Origin: Tersicoccus mangrovi
GTDB lineage: Bacteria > Actinomycetota > Actinomycetes > Actinomycetales > Micrococcaceae
Assembly (NCBI RefSeq): GCF_036881825.1
Contig: NZ_JBAJMW010000010.1
Span: 1 to 64,000 of the forward strand
DNA length: 64,000 nucleotides
Direction of reading: 5' to 3'
In this document: in pieces, positions 15,191 through 24,797 of the stretch
How the letters are laid out: each line of letters starts with the position of its first letter
Numbering within the stretch: the stretch's first letter is position 1
The notes under the pieces: generated by a model
What the model saw: only the letters and a program-made list of their open reading frames with translations
What the model was told of the DNA's origin: nothing
Databases searched by the model: none
Translations under genes and position numbers: made by a program

Positions 15191-16000
15191 TCACGTCCAG
15201 AAGATCGGCAGCGCCTCCGGGTAGCGGGCGTGCACGATCGAGAGGAACACGACGACGTCGAACAGGAGGTGCACGCACAGCACGTACAGCAGCGAGCGGG
15301 TGCGCATGAACAGGTACCCCTGCAGCAGGGCGAACGGGACGGTCAGCGCCGGACCCCACGCCTGGTACCCGAGCTCCCACAGGAAGCTGACGAAGACGAT
15401 CGCCTGCAGCACGTTGGCGTGCCAGAACGAGAAGTGCCGGGCCAGCAGCGCGAAGACGGTGCAGATGAAGAAGAACTCGTCCCACGAACCCATGTACGTG
15501 ACGCCGACGAGGAAGCGCCCCACCTCGGTGCCGTCGGCCAGCGGCGGCCAGTTCAGGTACGCGCCGCTGCGCACGAAGTACACCGGCAGCACCACCCAGC
15601 CGATTGCGGGCACGGCCACCAGGTAGGCGATCATCCCCCGCGTCCACCGCTGCCCCGAGAGCCACCGGAAGCGGACGGCGTGGTCGCCGTACCCGAAGCG
15701 GGAGAGCAGGTAGGGGACGGCGACGGCCATCGTCAGCACCGTCCCGAGCAGAGCGATGTTGACCCAGCCGACGTCGGCCCGCACCGAGACGGTCGAGACG
15801 ATCACGAGCCCGACGGCGATCAGGAGCAGGTCGCGCAGGAGCAGCCGGTCCAGCCACACGTACAGCCCGATGCCGGCCGCCATCGCCAGGTAGCCCACGG
15901 GCCGCCACTCGAGGGCGAAGAGGAAGAAGCCGGAGAGGCAGACCAGCAGGGCCGGCACCAGCGCAACGCTCCACCCGTGCCGCTCGCTCCGTCCCTCCAT
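15191..16000 (-). CDS. CPBP (CAAX-like) family intramembrane metalloprotease
   Basis: A 269-residue polytopic membrane protein with about eight helices. SWDEFFFICTVFALLAR (near 175) corresponds to motif 1 (EExxxR-like, here DE), VFVSFLWELGYQ to the FxxxH region, and LLYVLCVHLLFDV to the late His/Asp motif. The first motif is degenerate (DE rather than EE), so activity is uncertain. Bacterial members act in protein maturation or self-immunity. The ATG at 16000 is divergent from the L,D-transpeptidase-like gene, with an 85-bp shared upstream region. Confidence 0.72.
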   Translation of the reverse strand: MEGRSERHGWSVALVPALLVCLSGFFLFALEWRPVGYLAMAAGIGLYVWLDRLLLRDLLLIAVGLVIVSTVSVRADVGWVNIALLGTVLTMAVAVPYLLSRFGYGDHAVRFRWLSGQRWTRGMIAYLVAVPAIGWVVLPVYFVRSGAYLNWPPLADGTEVGRFLVGVTYMGSWDEFFFICTVFALLARHFSFWHANVLQAIVFVSFLWELGYQAWGPALTVPFALLQGYLFMRTRSLLYVLCVHLLFDVVVFLSIVHARYPEALPIFWT

Positions 16001-16085
16001 GCCGCCATTCTGCCCGGACCGGACGCGGCTACGATGAGAACAGGTCTCAACCGATGCCGCGCACCACTGTCCGGGGAGGGCACTC

Positions 16086-17585
16086 GTGCACACCTTGTCC
16101 GCGGCGTTCCGCGCCGGTCTCACCATCCTCGCCGTCGTGTGCCTCCTCGGTGGCGCGCTGGTCGCGGACCTCGTCAGCGCATCCGGAGCGGCCGCCGCCG
16201 GTCCCGCGGATCCGTGCGCCACCCTCAACGCCAACCGGGTCCGCTTCAACGTGGACGGCGCGGCACGGGTCACCTTCGCCGTCGCCGCCGACCGGAACAG
16301 CTCGTACGTCACCATCACCCAGTGCGCCCGCACGGCGACCGGGTACGCGAAGCAGTGGGCGACGGACGGCTGGGCCGGCGTCAACGGCTTCTCGGCCCCG
16401 AACGCCGCCTGGGAGGACACGTTCCGGTCCCCCACCGGATCGTTCACGATGACGGAGGCGCTCGGTCGGGCGAACCCCGGCACCCGGCTCGCCTACCACA
16501 CCGTCAAGCCGACGAGCCGGTGGGGCGGCGAACGGGGAGCGACCTACAACCAGTACTTCGAGGGCACCGGCGGAGAGTCCGACGAGAACCTGTGGACCTT
16601 CATGAACGAGGGCTACTACGAGCAGGCCGCGGTGATCAACTGGAACCGCCGCCCCGACATGGACACCCGGCAGGGCGCGTCCTTCGCCATCTTCTTCCAC
16701 GCCGGCTGGACGAAATCGGCCGGCTGCATCTCGACCCACCTGTGGGCGGTCACCCGACTGCTGCAGAGCGCGGTGCCGGGTGACCGGATCGTCATGGGCG
16801 CCGCGTCGGACCTCTTCGGCACCACGACCGCCGGCGACGGCGCGGCCCGGTATCTCGTGCCGACGACGACGGCGGCGATCCGCAGCGCGGGCGACCTGCT
16901 CGCCGTCGACGCCGGCGGCGTGCTCTGGAACTACCCGGCGCAGGGCAACGGCACGCTGGCGGTGCGCCGGTCGCTGGGCACCGGGTGGCAGAACGTGCGC
17001 TCGTTCCACCTGGTCGACTGGGACGGGGACGGCCGCTTCGACGTCGTCGCGCTGTTCCGCGACGGCACCCTGTCCGTGTATCCCGGCACGGCGTCCGGCG
17101 GAATCGGTTCCGGCCGGGTGCTGGCACGGGGGTGGACGGGCCGTACCGTCGTCGCCGGCCGGTGGGGCTCCTCCCGCGCCGTCCTGGCCCGGGACGACGC
17201 CACCGGCGTGATGACGGCGTACCCGGTCGCCGTGGGCGGTGGCCTGGCGGCCGGCCACCGGATCGGCAGCGGCTGGCAGGGGCTCGGCCTGACCCTCGTG
17301 GACTGGGACGGCGACGGGCGTGCCGACGTGCTGGCGCGGCACGCGGACGGCCGGCTGGTGCTGTACCGGGGGACGGCGGCGGGCGGCTTCGTGTCCGAAC
17401 CACGGCGGGTCATCGGCACCGGGTGGCAGGGCATCACCGCGATCACCCCGGTCTACGCGTTCGCAGGAACCGGCACCCGCGGCGTGCTCGGCCGCTGGGG
17501 CAACGGGACCCTGTCCTCGTTCCCGGCGACCGGGGGCCGCTCGACCGTCGGCCACGGCTGGTCGGCCTATCACCTGGCCGGCTGA
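16086..17585 (+). CDS. Secreted L,D-transpeptidase-like protein with C-terminal FG-GAP/VCBS repeats
   Basis: A 499-residue exported protein. The N-terminal helix LTILAVVCLLGGALVADLV ending at SASGAAAAG is a signal peptide. Residues ~60-240 contain FHAGWTKSAGCIST with Cys214, resembling the HxGxx...S-GC-S active site of YkuD-type L,D-transpeptidases, which cross-link or anchor to peptidoglycan. Residues ~270-499 hold FG-GAP-like blades, two with the Ca-binding loop DWDGDGR(F/A)D. GTG at 16086 follows a good GGGAGG site. The beta-propeller on a wall enzyme suggests substrate or surface binding outside the cell. Confidence 0.78.
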   Translation: MHTLSAAFRAGLTILAVVCLLGGALVADLVSASGAAAAGPADPCATLNANRVRFNVDGAARVTFAVAADRNSSYVTITQCARTATGYAKQWATDGWAGVNGFSAPNAAWEDTFRSPTGSFTMTEALGRANPGTRLAYHTVKPTSRWGGERGATYNQYFEGTGGESDENLWTFMNEGYYEQAAVINWNRRPDMDTRQGASFAIFFHAGWTKSAGCISTHLWAVTRLLQSAVPGDRIVMGAASDLFGTTTAGDGAARYLVPTTTAAIRSAGDLLAVDAGGVLWNYPAQGNGTLAVRRSLGTGWQNVRSFHLVDWDGDGRFDVVALFRDGTLSVYPGTASGGIGSGRVLARGWTGRTVVAGRWGSSRAVLARDDATGVMTAYPVAVGGGLAAGHRIGSGWQGLGLTLVDWDGDGRADVLARHADGRLVLYRGTAAGGFVSEPRRVIGTGWQGITAITPVYAFAGTGTRGVLGRWGNGTLSSFPATGGRSTVGHGWSAYHLAG

Positions 17586-17706
17586 GCGAGCAGACGCCAC
17601 CGATCGGAGGGCCCGCGGCGCGTGATCACGGCCACCCATGGAATGCCTGACGGCGACCCCTCGTTGGCACGAGGGAGAAGCCCGTCATCTGCGAATCGGA
17701 GGAACC

Positions 17707-18807
17707 GTGACCGTCCCCGCCTTGTTCGAACCCATCACGCTGCGCGACCTGACCCTGGCCCACCGCGGATGGGTGGCGCCCATGTGCCAGTACTCCTGCG
17801 ACCCCGTCGCCGCACCCGGCGTTCCCACCGACTGGCACCTGGCCCACCTGGGCGCCTTCGCCCTCGGCCGCGCCGCGCTGATCATCACCGAGGCGAGCGC
17901 CGTCAACCCCGAGGGGCGGATCTCTCCGCAGGACGCCGGCATCTGGAACGACGAGCAGGCCGACGCATGGCGCCGCATCGTCGACTTCGTCCACACGCAG
18001 GGCATCGACACGAAGATCGGCATCCAGCTCGCCCACGCGGGCCGCAAGGCGTCCACCTACGCCCCGTTCGCGGGTCAGCACGGCTCCGTGCCCGAGTCCG
18101 AGCACGGCTGGGCCACGCTCGCCCCGACCGACGCCCCGTTCGACGGGTATGCCGCCCCGACCGCGATGACCGAGGAGCAGATCCTCGCCGTCGTCGACGA
18201 CTTCGCCGCCGCGGCCCGCCGCGCCGTCGCCGCAGGTTTCGACACCGTCGAACTGCACGCCGCGCACGGCTACCTGCTGCACGAGTTCCTCAGCCCGATG
18301 GTCAACGACCGCACGGACGGCTGGGGCGGCGACGACGACGGCCGCATGCGGCTGCCGCTGGCCGTGATCGACGCCGTCCGCGCTGCCATCCCCGACGGCA
18401 TGCCCCTGCTGATGCGCATCTCGGCAACCGACTGGGAGGACATCGAGGCGGACCTGACGTTCTCGTCCCGGTTCGTCACCCTCGCCCACGAGCACGGCGT
18501 CGACCTCGTCGACGTCAGCTCCGCCGGCAACCTCGGCGCCCCGAAGGTGCGCGGCGGCGCCGGCTACCAGACCGGGTTCGCGGAGCGGATCCGGCGGGAC
18601 ACCAAGGTGCCCACCTCGACCGTCGGCATGATCACCGACGCCGTGCAGGCCGAGCACATCCTGCTCTCCGGCCAGGCGGACGTCATCACCGTGGCCCGCG
18701 CGGCGCTGGCCGACCCCCGCTGGTGGCTGCGCGCCGCCTATCGGCTCGGCTACGACCTGCCGTGGGTGCCCCAGTACGAGCGCGTCTCCCCGTCCCGGGT
18801 CTACTGA
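17707..18807 (+). CDS. NADH:flavin oxidoreductase, YqjM-type old yellow enzyme
   Basis: A 366-residue FMN TIM barrel. VAPMCQYSCD carries the redox-tuning cysteine typical of the YqjM class, QLAHAGRKAS and ELHAAHGYLLHEFLSP the substrate-binding histidines, and NDRTDGWGG the FMN/arginine region. VDVSSAGN and VARAALADPRWW complete the signature. These enzymes reduce activated C=C bonds of enones and related xenobiotics with NADPH. GTG at 17707 follows a strong GGAGG site, so the longer frame from 17638 is not used. Followed by a long palindrome at 18820. Confidence 0.93.
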   Translation: MTVPALFEPITLRDLTLAHRGWVAPMCQYSCDPVAAPGVPTDWHLAHLGAFALGRAALIITEASAVNPEGRISPQDAGIWNDEQADAWRRIVDFVHTQGIDTKIGIQLAHAGRKASTYAPFAGQHGSVPESEHGWATLAPTDAPFDGYAAPTAMTEEQILAVVDDFAAAARRAVAAGFDTVELHAAHGYLLHEFLSPMVNDRTDGWGGDDDGRMRLPLAVIDAVRAAIPDGMPLLMRISATDWEDIEADLTFSSRFVTLAHEHGVDLVDVSSAGNLGAPKVRGGAGYQTGFAERIRRDTKVPTSTVGMITDAVQAEHILLSGQADVITVARAALADPRWWLRAAYRLGYDLPWVPQYERVSPSRVY

Positions 18808-18819
18808 TCCCGGCCTCCA

Positions 18820-18900
18820 CCCTCGGTGACTGGTCACTACCTGTCGGTTTCCCGGCGCAACCCGCCGCGGAACCGTCATCGAGTGACCAGTCAGCGAGGG
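18820..18900. repeat. Long imperfect palindrome between convergent genes
   Basis: The outer arms CCCTCGGTGACTGGTCACT (18820-18838) and AGTGACCAGTCAGCGAGGG (18882-18900) are complementary over 19 bp with one mismatch. Inside, GGTTTCCCGGCG and CGCCGCGGAACC also nearly pair, so almost the whole 81 bp can fold. Placed between the 3' ends of the ene-reductase (+) and the ABC permease (-), it could serve as a two-way terminator. Confidence 0.75.
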
Positions 18901-18922
18901 CGGGACGATCGCCGGCGCCGGC

Positions 18923-19770
18923 TCAGCGGGAGCTGATCCGCTGGAACTTCCGCACGCAGAGCGGGACGAAGACGGCGAGCAGCACCGCGGAGCCGATCAA
19001 CACCGTGGGCACCGGATGCTGCATCGGCCAGGCGTCCGGCACCGGCGCGGAACCGAGATTGCCGAACAGCTGGCGGGCCGCCTGCACGAGCGCCGACACC
19101 GGGTTCCAGTTCGCGAAGAACTCGAGCGGTCCGGGCAGCGACTGCGACTGGACGAACGCGTTGGAGATGAACGTCAGCGGGAACAAGATCATGAACGAGG
19201 CGTTGTTGATCGCCTCGGGCGACCGCACGGACATCCCGATGAGCGCCATCACCCAGCTGAACGCGTAGCCGAACACCAGCAGCAGGGCGACCCCGCCGAG
19301 GAACGACCACACCGACGTCGTGAAGCGCCAGCCGACGAGGAACCCGGTGAGGATCATGATCACCATCGAGATGCCGTTGAGCACCAGGTCGCCGTTGGTG
19401 CGGCCGATCAGCACGGCGGCCGGACTCATCGGCAGCGTGCGGAACCGGTCGATGATGCCTTCCTTGAGGTCCTGCGCCATCGCCGAACCGGAGAACGTCG
19501 CGCCGAACACGATGGTCTGCCCGAAGATGCCTGCCATCAGGAACTGCGTGTAGTCGGTCCCCTGCACCCGGATCGAGCCGCCGTACACCTGGCTGAACAG
19601 CAGCACGAACATGATCGGCTGCAGCACGGCGAAGATCAGCATGTCCGGCGTGCGGCGGATCTTCAGCAGGTTCCGCCACGTGACGGTCCACCCGTCGGCG
19701 AGCAGCGTCGGAAGGCCCCCGGTGACCGTGGGGGTCAACGTGCCCGCCGCGGTGGTCGTGATCGCGCTCA

Positions 19771-19774
<4 letters not shown>
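18923..19774 (-). CDS. ABC-2 type exporter permease (DrrB-like)
   Basis: A 283-residue membrane protein with about six helices in the ABC-2 pattern. RTPDMLIFAVLQPIMFVLLF and LKEGIIDRFRTLPMSP are characteristic of the DrrB daunorubicin-type exporter permeases. FMILFPLTFISNAFVQ and LPGPLEFFANWNPVSALV also match. It pairs with the ATPase encoded just upstream; its ATG overlaps the ATPase stop (ATGA). The complex probably exports a hydrophobic drug or lipid-like compound; the substrate cannot be told. Confidence 0.92.
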
Positions 19775-21057
<1,283 letters not shown>

Positions 21058-21144
21058 GGCGTCCTCGGTGATCGTCGCCGGGCGGATCACGCCCGAACGG
21101 TTTGTCGCAGGAGTTGTGGCAATCCTAGGGACGACAGACGCCGT

Positions 21145-21159
21145 GTGTACAGCGTTCAC
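21145..21159. promoter_or_regulatory. TetR-like operator upstream of the ABC exporter (also seen at 31032)
   Basis: GTGTACAGCGTTCAC is an imperfect palindrome (GTGnACnnnGTnCAC). Its reverse complement matches 31032-31046 with one change, and flanking bases agree too (CTTAT/CCTAT before GTGAACGCTGT). Two copies in front of unrelated transcription units suggest one regulator controls both. The regulator gene is not in the window. Confidence 0.6.
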
Positions 21160-21199
21160 ATAAGCGCGCGGGTGCCCTGCGGACAGGTGTGGTCCGCGG

Positions 21200-21217
21200 C
21201 CGGACAGACGTGTCCGG
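21200..21217 (-). terminator. Hairpin directly after the ku stop codon
   Basis: CCGGACA-GACG-TGTCCGG is a perfect 7-bp stem with a 4-nt loop abutting the ku stop. A second hairpin, GCGGAC/GTCCGC, follows at about 21179-21197. Together they could end ku transcription before the ABC exporter genes. Confidence 0.5.
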
Positions 21218-22111
21218 TCAGGCGCCCTTCTTCTTCGTCGAGTTCGCCGTGGCCTTCGCGCGCGAGCCGGAGCGCGAGCCGGAACCCGACGACGCGGCCG
21301 CCTTCTTCTCCTCCCCGCCACCGCGCTTGCGGTCGATGCTCCGCTTGAGCGCCTCCATCAGGTCGACGACGTCGCCGCCCTCGTCGGAGTCCTCCTCGTC
21401 GCCCTTGCCGAACGTGGTCGCCGTGTCGAAGGCGTCGCCCTGTTCGAGCTTCTCGTCGATGAGGTGCTGCAGCTCCGTCTGGTAGTCGTCCTCGAACTCC
21501 TCGGGATGGAAGTCGCCGCTGAACTGCTCGACCAGCGCGGCGGACATCTTCAACTCCTGCGGGGAGATCTTCGCCTTGCTCGTCACGGCGGGGAAGTCGA
21601 CGTCGCGCACCTCGTCGGCCCAGAGCATGCCCTGCAGCACCATCACCTTGCCGCGCGTCCGCAGCGCGCCGAGCCGGGTCTTCTGCCGGAGCGAGAACTT
21701 CACGATGGCCGTCTGGTCCGCCTTCTCGAGCGTCTCGCGCAGCAGGAGGTAGGACTTCGGGGACTTGCCCACCGGCTCGAGGAAGTACGGCTTCTCGAAC
21801 ATGATCGGGTCGACCTGGTCGTTCGGCACGAACTGCACGACGTCGATCTCGTTGTGCTCCGCCGCCGGCAGGGACTTGAGGTCCTCGTCGGTGACGACGA
21901 CGGTGCGGTCCCCGTCGTCGTACGCCTTGTCGATGTGCTGGTACTCGACCTTCTCGCCGCACACCTCGCAGCGGCGTTCGTACCGGATGCGGCCACCGTC
22001 GGCGTCGTGCACCTGGTGGAACCTCACGTCGTGGTCCTCGGTGGCGCCGTAGAGCTTGACCGGCACGTTCACCAGTCCGAACGTGATGGCGCCGGTCCAG
22101 ATCGGTCTCAT
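21218..22111 (-). CDS. ku: Non-homologous end-joining protein Ku
   Basis: A 297-residue bacterial Ku. It begins MRPIWTGAITFGLVNVPVKL, the standard Ku N-terminus, then RCEVCGEKVEYQHIDKAYD and PYFLEPVGKSPKSYLLLRE. The homodimer ring binds double-strand DNA ends and recruits LigD. The last ~35 residues are Lys/Ser/Ala-rich (ending STKKKGA), like the basic tails that aid DNA bridging. MRPIW at 22111 was taken as the start; ATGs at 22117 and 22120 would add two or three residues. There is no ribosome site, so a leaderless message is possible. Divergent from ligD. Confidence 0.95.
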   Translation of the reverse strand: MRPIWTGAITFGLVNVPVKLYGATEDHDVRFHQVHDADGGRIRYERRCEVCGEKVEYQHIDKAYDDGDRTVVVTDEDLKSLPAAEHNEIDVVQFVPNDQVDPIMFEKPYFLEPVGKSPKSYLLLRETLEKADQTAIVKFSLRQKTRLGALRTRGKVMVLQGMLWADEVRDVDFPAVTSKAKISPQELKMSAALVEQFSGDFHPEEFEDDYQTELQHLIDEKLEQGDAFDTATTFGKGDEEDSDEGGDVVDLMEALKRSIDRKRGGGEEKKAAASSGSGSRSGSRAKATANSTKKKGA

Positions 22112-22129
22112 GGGCATCATTGAAACACC

Positions 22130-22145
22130 ACGACGTTCACGTCGT
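22130..22145. promoter_or_regulatory. Perfect palindrome in the ku/ligD divergent region
   Basis: ACGACG-TTCA-CGTCGT (6-bp arms, 4-bp spacer) sits 10-20 bp before the ku start and about 95 bp before ligD. Position and symmetry suggest an operator shared by the two repair genes; no known regulator can be named from it. Confidence 0.4.
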
Positions 22146-22237
22146 ACAGCAACGGTTGACGCCGTACAGGACGCGGCATGGGGAACGACACGGGAACGGC
22201 CGCGGCGAGAGCCGTGACAGGACCGAGGGGAGGCACG

Positions 22238-24757
22238 ATGGCGGCAGGCCAGCAGACGGTCGAGATCGGCGGACGCCGACTGCGGGTGAGCAACCTGGAC
22301 AAGGTGCTCTACCCCGCGACCGGCACGACGAAGGCCGAGGTGCTGCACTACTACGCGCAGGTGGCGCACGTGCTCATCCCGCAGACCGCCTGGCGGCCGG
22401 TGACCCGCAAGCGCTGGGTGAACGGCGTCGGAACCGCCGCCGAACCCGGCCAGGTGTTCTTCCGCAAGGACCTGGAGGACGCCGCCCCCGCGTGGATCCC
22501 GCGCGGGAAGATCGAGCACCGCACGAGCGCCAACGTCTACCCGCTGGCGAACGAGCCGGCGGTGCTGGCCTGGTTCGGCCAGCTCGCCGCCCTGGAGATC
22601 CACACCCCGCAGTGGCGGTTCGACGCCCGGTACCGCCCGCAGCACCCGGACCGGATGGTGCTGGACCTCGACCCCGGTCCCGGTGCCGGGCTCGCCGAGT
22701 GCGCGGAGGTCGCGCGCCTGTGCCGGCAGATCCTGACCGCGATGGACCTGGACGCCGTGCCGGTGACGTCCGGGTCCAAGGGCATCCACCTCTACGCCGA
22801 GCTCCCCGGGACGGCGACGTCGGAGCAGGTCAGCCAGGTGGCCCACGAACTGGCCCGGGCGCTGGAGGCGGACCACCCGGACCTCGTCGTCAGCGACATG
22901 AAGAAGACGCTGCGGGCCGGCAAGGTGCTCGTGGACTGGAGCCAGAACAACGCCAACAAGACCACGGTGTGCCCCTACTCCCTGCGCGGCCGCGAGCACC
23001 CCACGGTCGCCGCCCCGCGCACGTGGGAGGAACTCGACGACCCGGGCCTGGCCCACCTGGACCTGGACGTGGTGCTCGAGCGCGTGGCCGACGGACTCGA
23101 CCCGATCGCCGCGCAGGGCTGGGTCGGCTCACTGACGACGGAGAACGAGCACTCGGGCAGGCCCTCCACCGCGAAGGCGGATGACGAGGACGACGCCGGC
23201 GCCGACCTGCTGGCCACCTATCGGGCCAAGCGGGACGCGGCGAAGACCCCGGAACCGGTCCCGGAGACGCCCGCGCACGGCAAGCACGAGCAGCCCTCGG
23301 CCGGCTCCGACGCGGACAATCCGCCCACCTTCGTCATCCAGGAGCACCACGCCCGGCGACTGCACTGGGACTTCCGGCTCGAGCACGCCGGGGTCCTCGT
23401 CTCGTGGGCGGTGCCGAAGGGACCGCCGCTGAGCACGAGCGAGAACCGGCTGGCCGTCCAGACCGAGGACCACCCGCTCGAGTACGGCACGTTCGCAGGC
23501 AGTATTCCGAAAGGTGAGTACGGCGGCGGCGAGGTCACCATCTGGGACCACGGCACGTACGAGCTGGAGAAGTGGCGCGACGGCAAGGAGGTGATCGCCA
23601 CCGTCACCGGCCAGCCCGACGGCGGGCTCGGTGGGGTGCCGCGCCGCTTCGCGTTCATCCACGCGACCGGGATGGGCGGGGACGCCAAGAACTGGCTGCT
23701 GCACCTGATGAAGGAACAGCCGGGCGAGGACGGCGGCGACGAGGCACAGCCGTCCAGGCGCGCCGCCGAGCCCGCCGTCGTCGACGGCATCGCCCCCATG
23801 CTCGCGACCGCCGGCGCGGTCGAGGACCTGCGCGGGGCGGACTGGGCGTTCGAGATGAAGTGGGACGGCGTCCGGGTGATCGCCACGGTGACCGGTGACG
23901 GCGTCACCCTGAACGCCCGGCACGGCGCCGACATCACCGCCACCTACCCCGAGCTCGCCGACCTGGCCGATCGGATCGACCCGGACGTCCTCGCCGCCGG
24001 TCCCGTCGTCCTCGACGGTGAGGTGGTGGCCCTCGGCCCCGGCAACCGGCCCGACTTCGGCCGCCTGCAGAACCGGATGGGCCTGACCAGGCCGCGCGAC
24101 GTGACCGCCGCGATGCGCCGCACCCCCGTGCACGTCATGCTCTTCGACGTCCTGCACCTGGGCGGCCGGTCCCTGCTGCGCACGCCGTACGAGAAGCGGC
24201 GGAGGCTCCTGGCCGACGCCGTGCGCGAGGGCGGCCACGTGCACGTGCCGGACGCCTTCGACGGCGACGTCGAGGAAGCGGTCGAGGCGAGCCAGGACCT
24301 GAAGCTCGAGGGCGTCGTCGCCAAGAAGCTCTCCAGCGTCTACCAGCCGGGCCAGCGCGCCCGCACGTGGATCAAGCTGAAGAACCAGACGCACCAGGAG
24401 GTCGTCGTCATCGGTTGGCGGGCCGGCAAGGGCGGACGGACCGGCGGCATCGGCTCCGTGCTCGTCGCCGTGCCCGACGAGGACGGCGTGCTGCGGTACG
24501 CCGGACGGGTCGGCAGCGGCCTGACCGACGAGACCCTCACCGGCATGGCCCGGGACTTCGCGTCCGCGACCCGGAAGACGCCGGCCGCCGAGGGCGTGCC
24601 GGCCGCCGACGCACGGGACGCGACCTGGGTCCGCGCCGATCGGGTCGCCGAGGTGAGCTTCGGCGAGCTGACCCGCGACCACCGGCTGCGCCACCCGGTG
24701 TGGCGGGGGTGGCGGCCCGACAAGAGCGCGGACGAGGTGCGCTGGGAACCATCCTGA
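22238..24757 (+). CDS. ligD: Multifunctional DNA ligase D (polymerase-phosphoesterase-ligase)
   Basis: An 839-residue NHEJ ligase with domains in the mycobacterial order. The primase-like polymerase is at ~1-300 (metal pair in VLDLDPGPG, Asp143 and Asp145; CPYSLRG). The 3'-phosphoesterase is at ~355-500 (FVIQEHHARRLHWDFRLEH, GSIPKGEYGGG). The ATP-dependent ligase is at ~525-839, with nucleotidyl lysine Lys541 in EMKWDGVR. It trims, fills and seals ends held by Ku. The ATG at 22238 follows GGGGAGG at ideal spacing and is preferred over 22178. Linker 320-350 is charged and disordered-looking. Confidence 0.95.
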   Translation: MAAGQQTVEIGGRRLRVSNLDKVLYPATGTTKAEVLHYYAQVAHVLIPQTAWRPVTRKRWVNGVGTAAEPGQVFFRKDLEDAAPAWIPRGKIEHRTSANVYPLANEPAVLAWFGQLAALEIHTPQWRFDARYRPQHPDRMVLDLDPGPGAGLAECAEVARLCRQILTAMDLDAVPVTSGSKGIHLYAELPGTATSEQVSQVAHELARALEADHPDLVVSDMKKTLRAGKVLVDWSQNNANKTTVCPYSLRGREHPTVAAPRTWEELDDPGLAHLDLDVVLERVADGLDPIAAQGWVGSLTTENEHSGRPSTAKADDEDDAGADLLATYRAKRDAAKTPEPVPETPAHGKHEQPSAGSDADNPPTFVIQEHHARRLHWDFRLEHAGVLVSWAVPKGPPLSTSENRLAVQTEDHPLEYGTFAGSIPKGEYGGGEVTIWDHGTYELEKWRDGKEVIATVTGQPDGGLGGVPRRFAFIHATGMGGDAKNWLLHLMKEQPGEDGGDEAQPSRRAAEPAVVDGIAPMLATAGAVEDLRGADWAFEMKWDGVRVIATVTGDGVTLNARHGADITATYPELADLADRIDPDVLAAGPVVLDGEVVALGPGNRPDFGRLQNRMGLTRPRDVTAAMRRTPVHVMLFDVLHLGGRSLLRTPYEKRRRLLADAVREGGHVHVPDAFDGDVEEAVEASQDLKLEGVVAKKLSSVYQPGQRARTWIKLKNQTHQEVVVIGWRAGKGGRTGGIGSVLVAVPDEDGVLRYAGRVGSGLTDETLTGMARDFASATRKTPAAEGVPAADARDATWVRADRVAEVSFGELTRDHRLRHPVWRGWRPDKSADEVRWEPS

Positions 24758-24797
24758 CCCGCGTCGTGGCCGGCCGGAGCGGCCCTCACCGGGCACG

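Noticed and set aside
13986..15974. 662-codon frame joining threonine aldolase to upstream sequence
   Set aside because: The upstream part is antisense-like Arg/Pro-rich sequence overlapping the CPBP protease gene; the aldolase has its own GTG with a ribosome site at 15128.
22178..22237. Earlier ATG for LigD at 22178
   Set aside because: It lacks a ribosome site and adds 20 residues not typical of the polymerase domain; the ATG at 22238 follows GGGGAGG.
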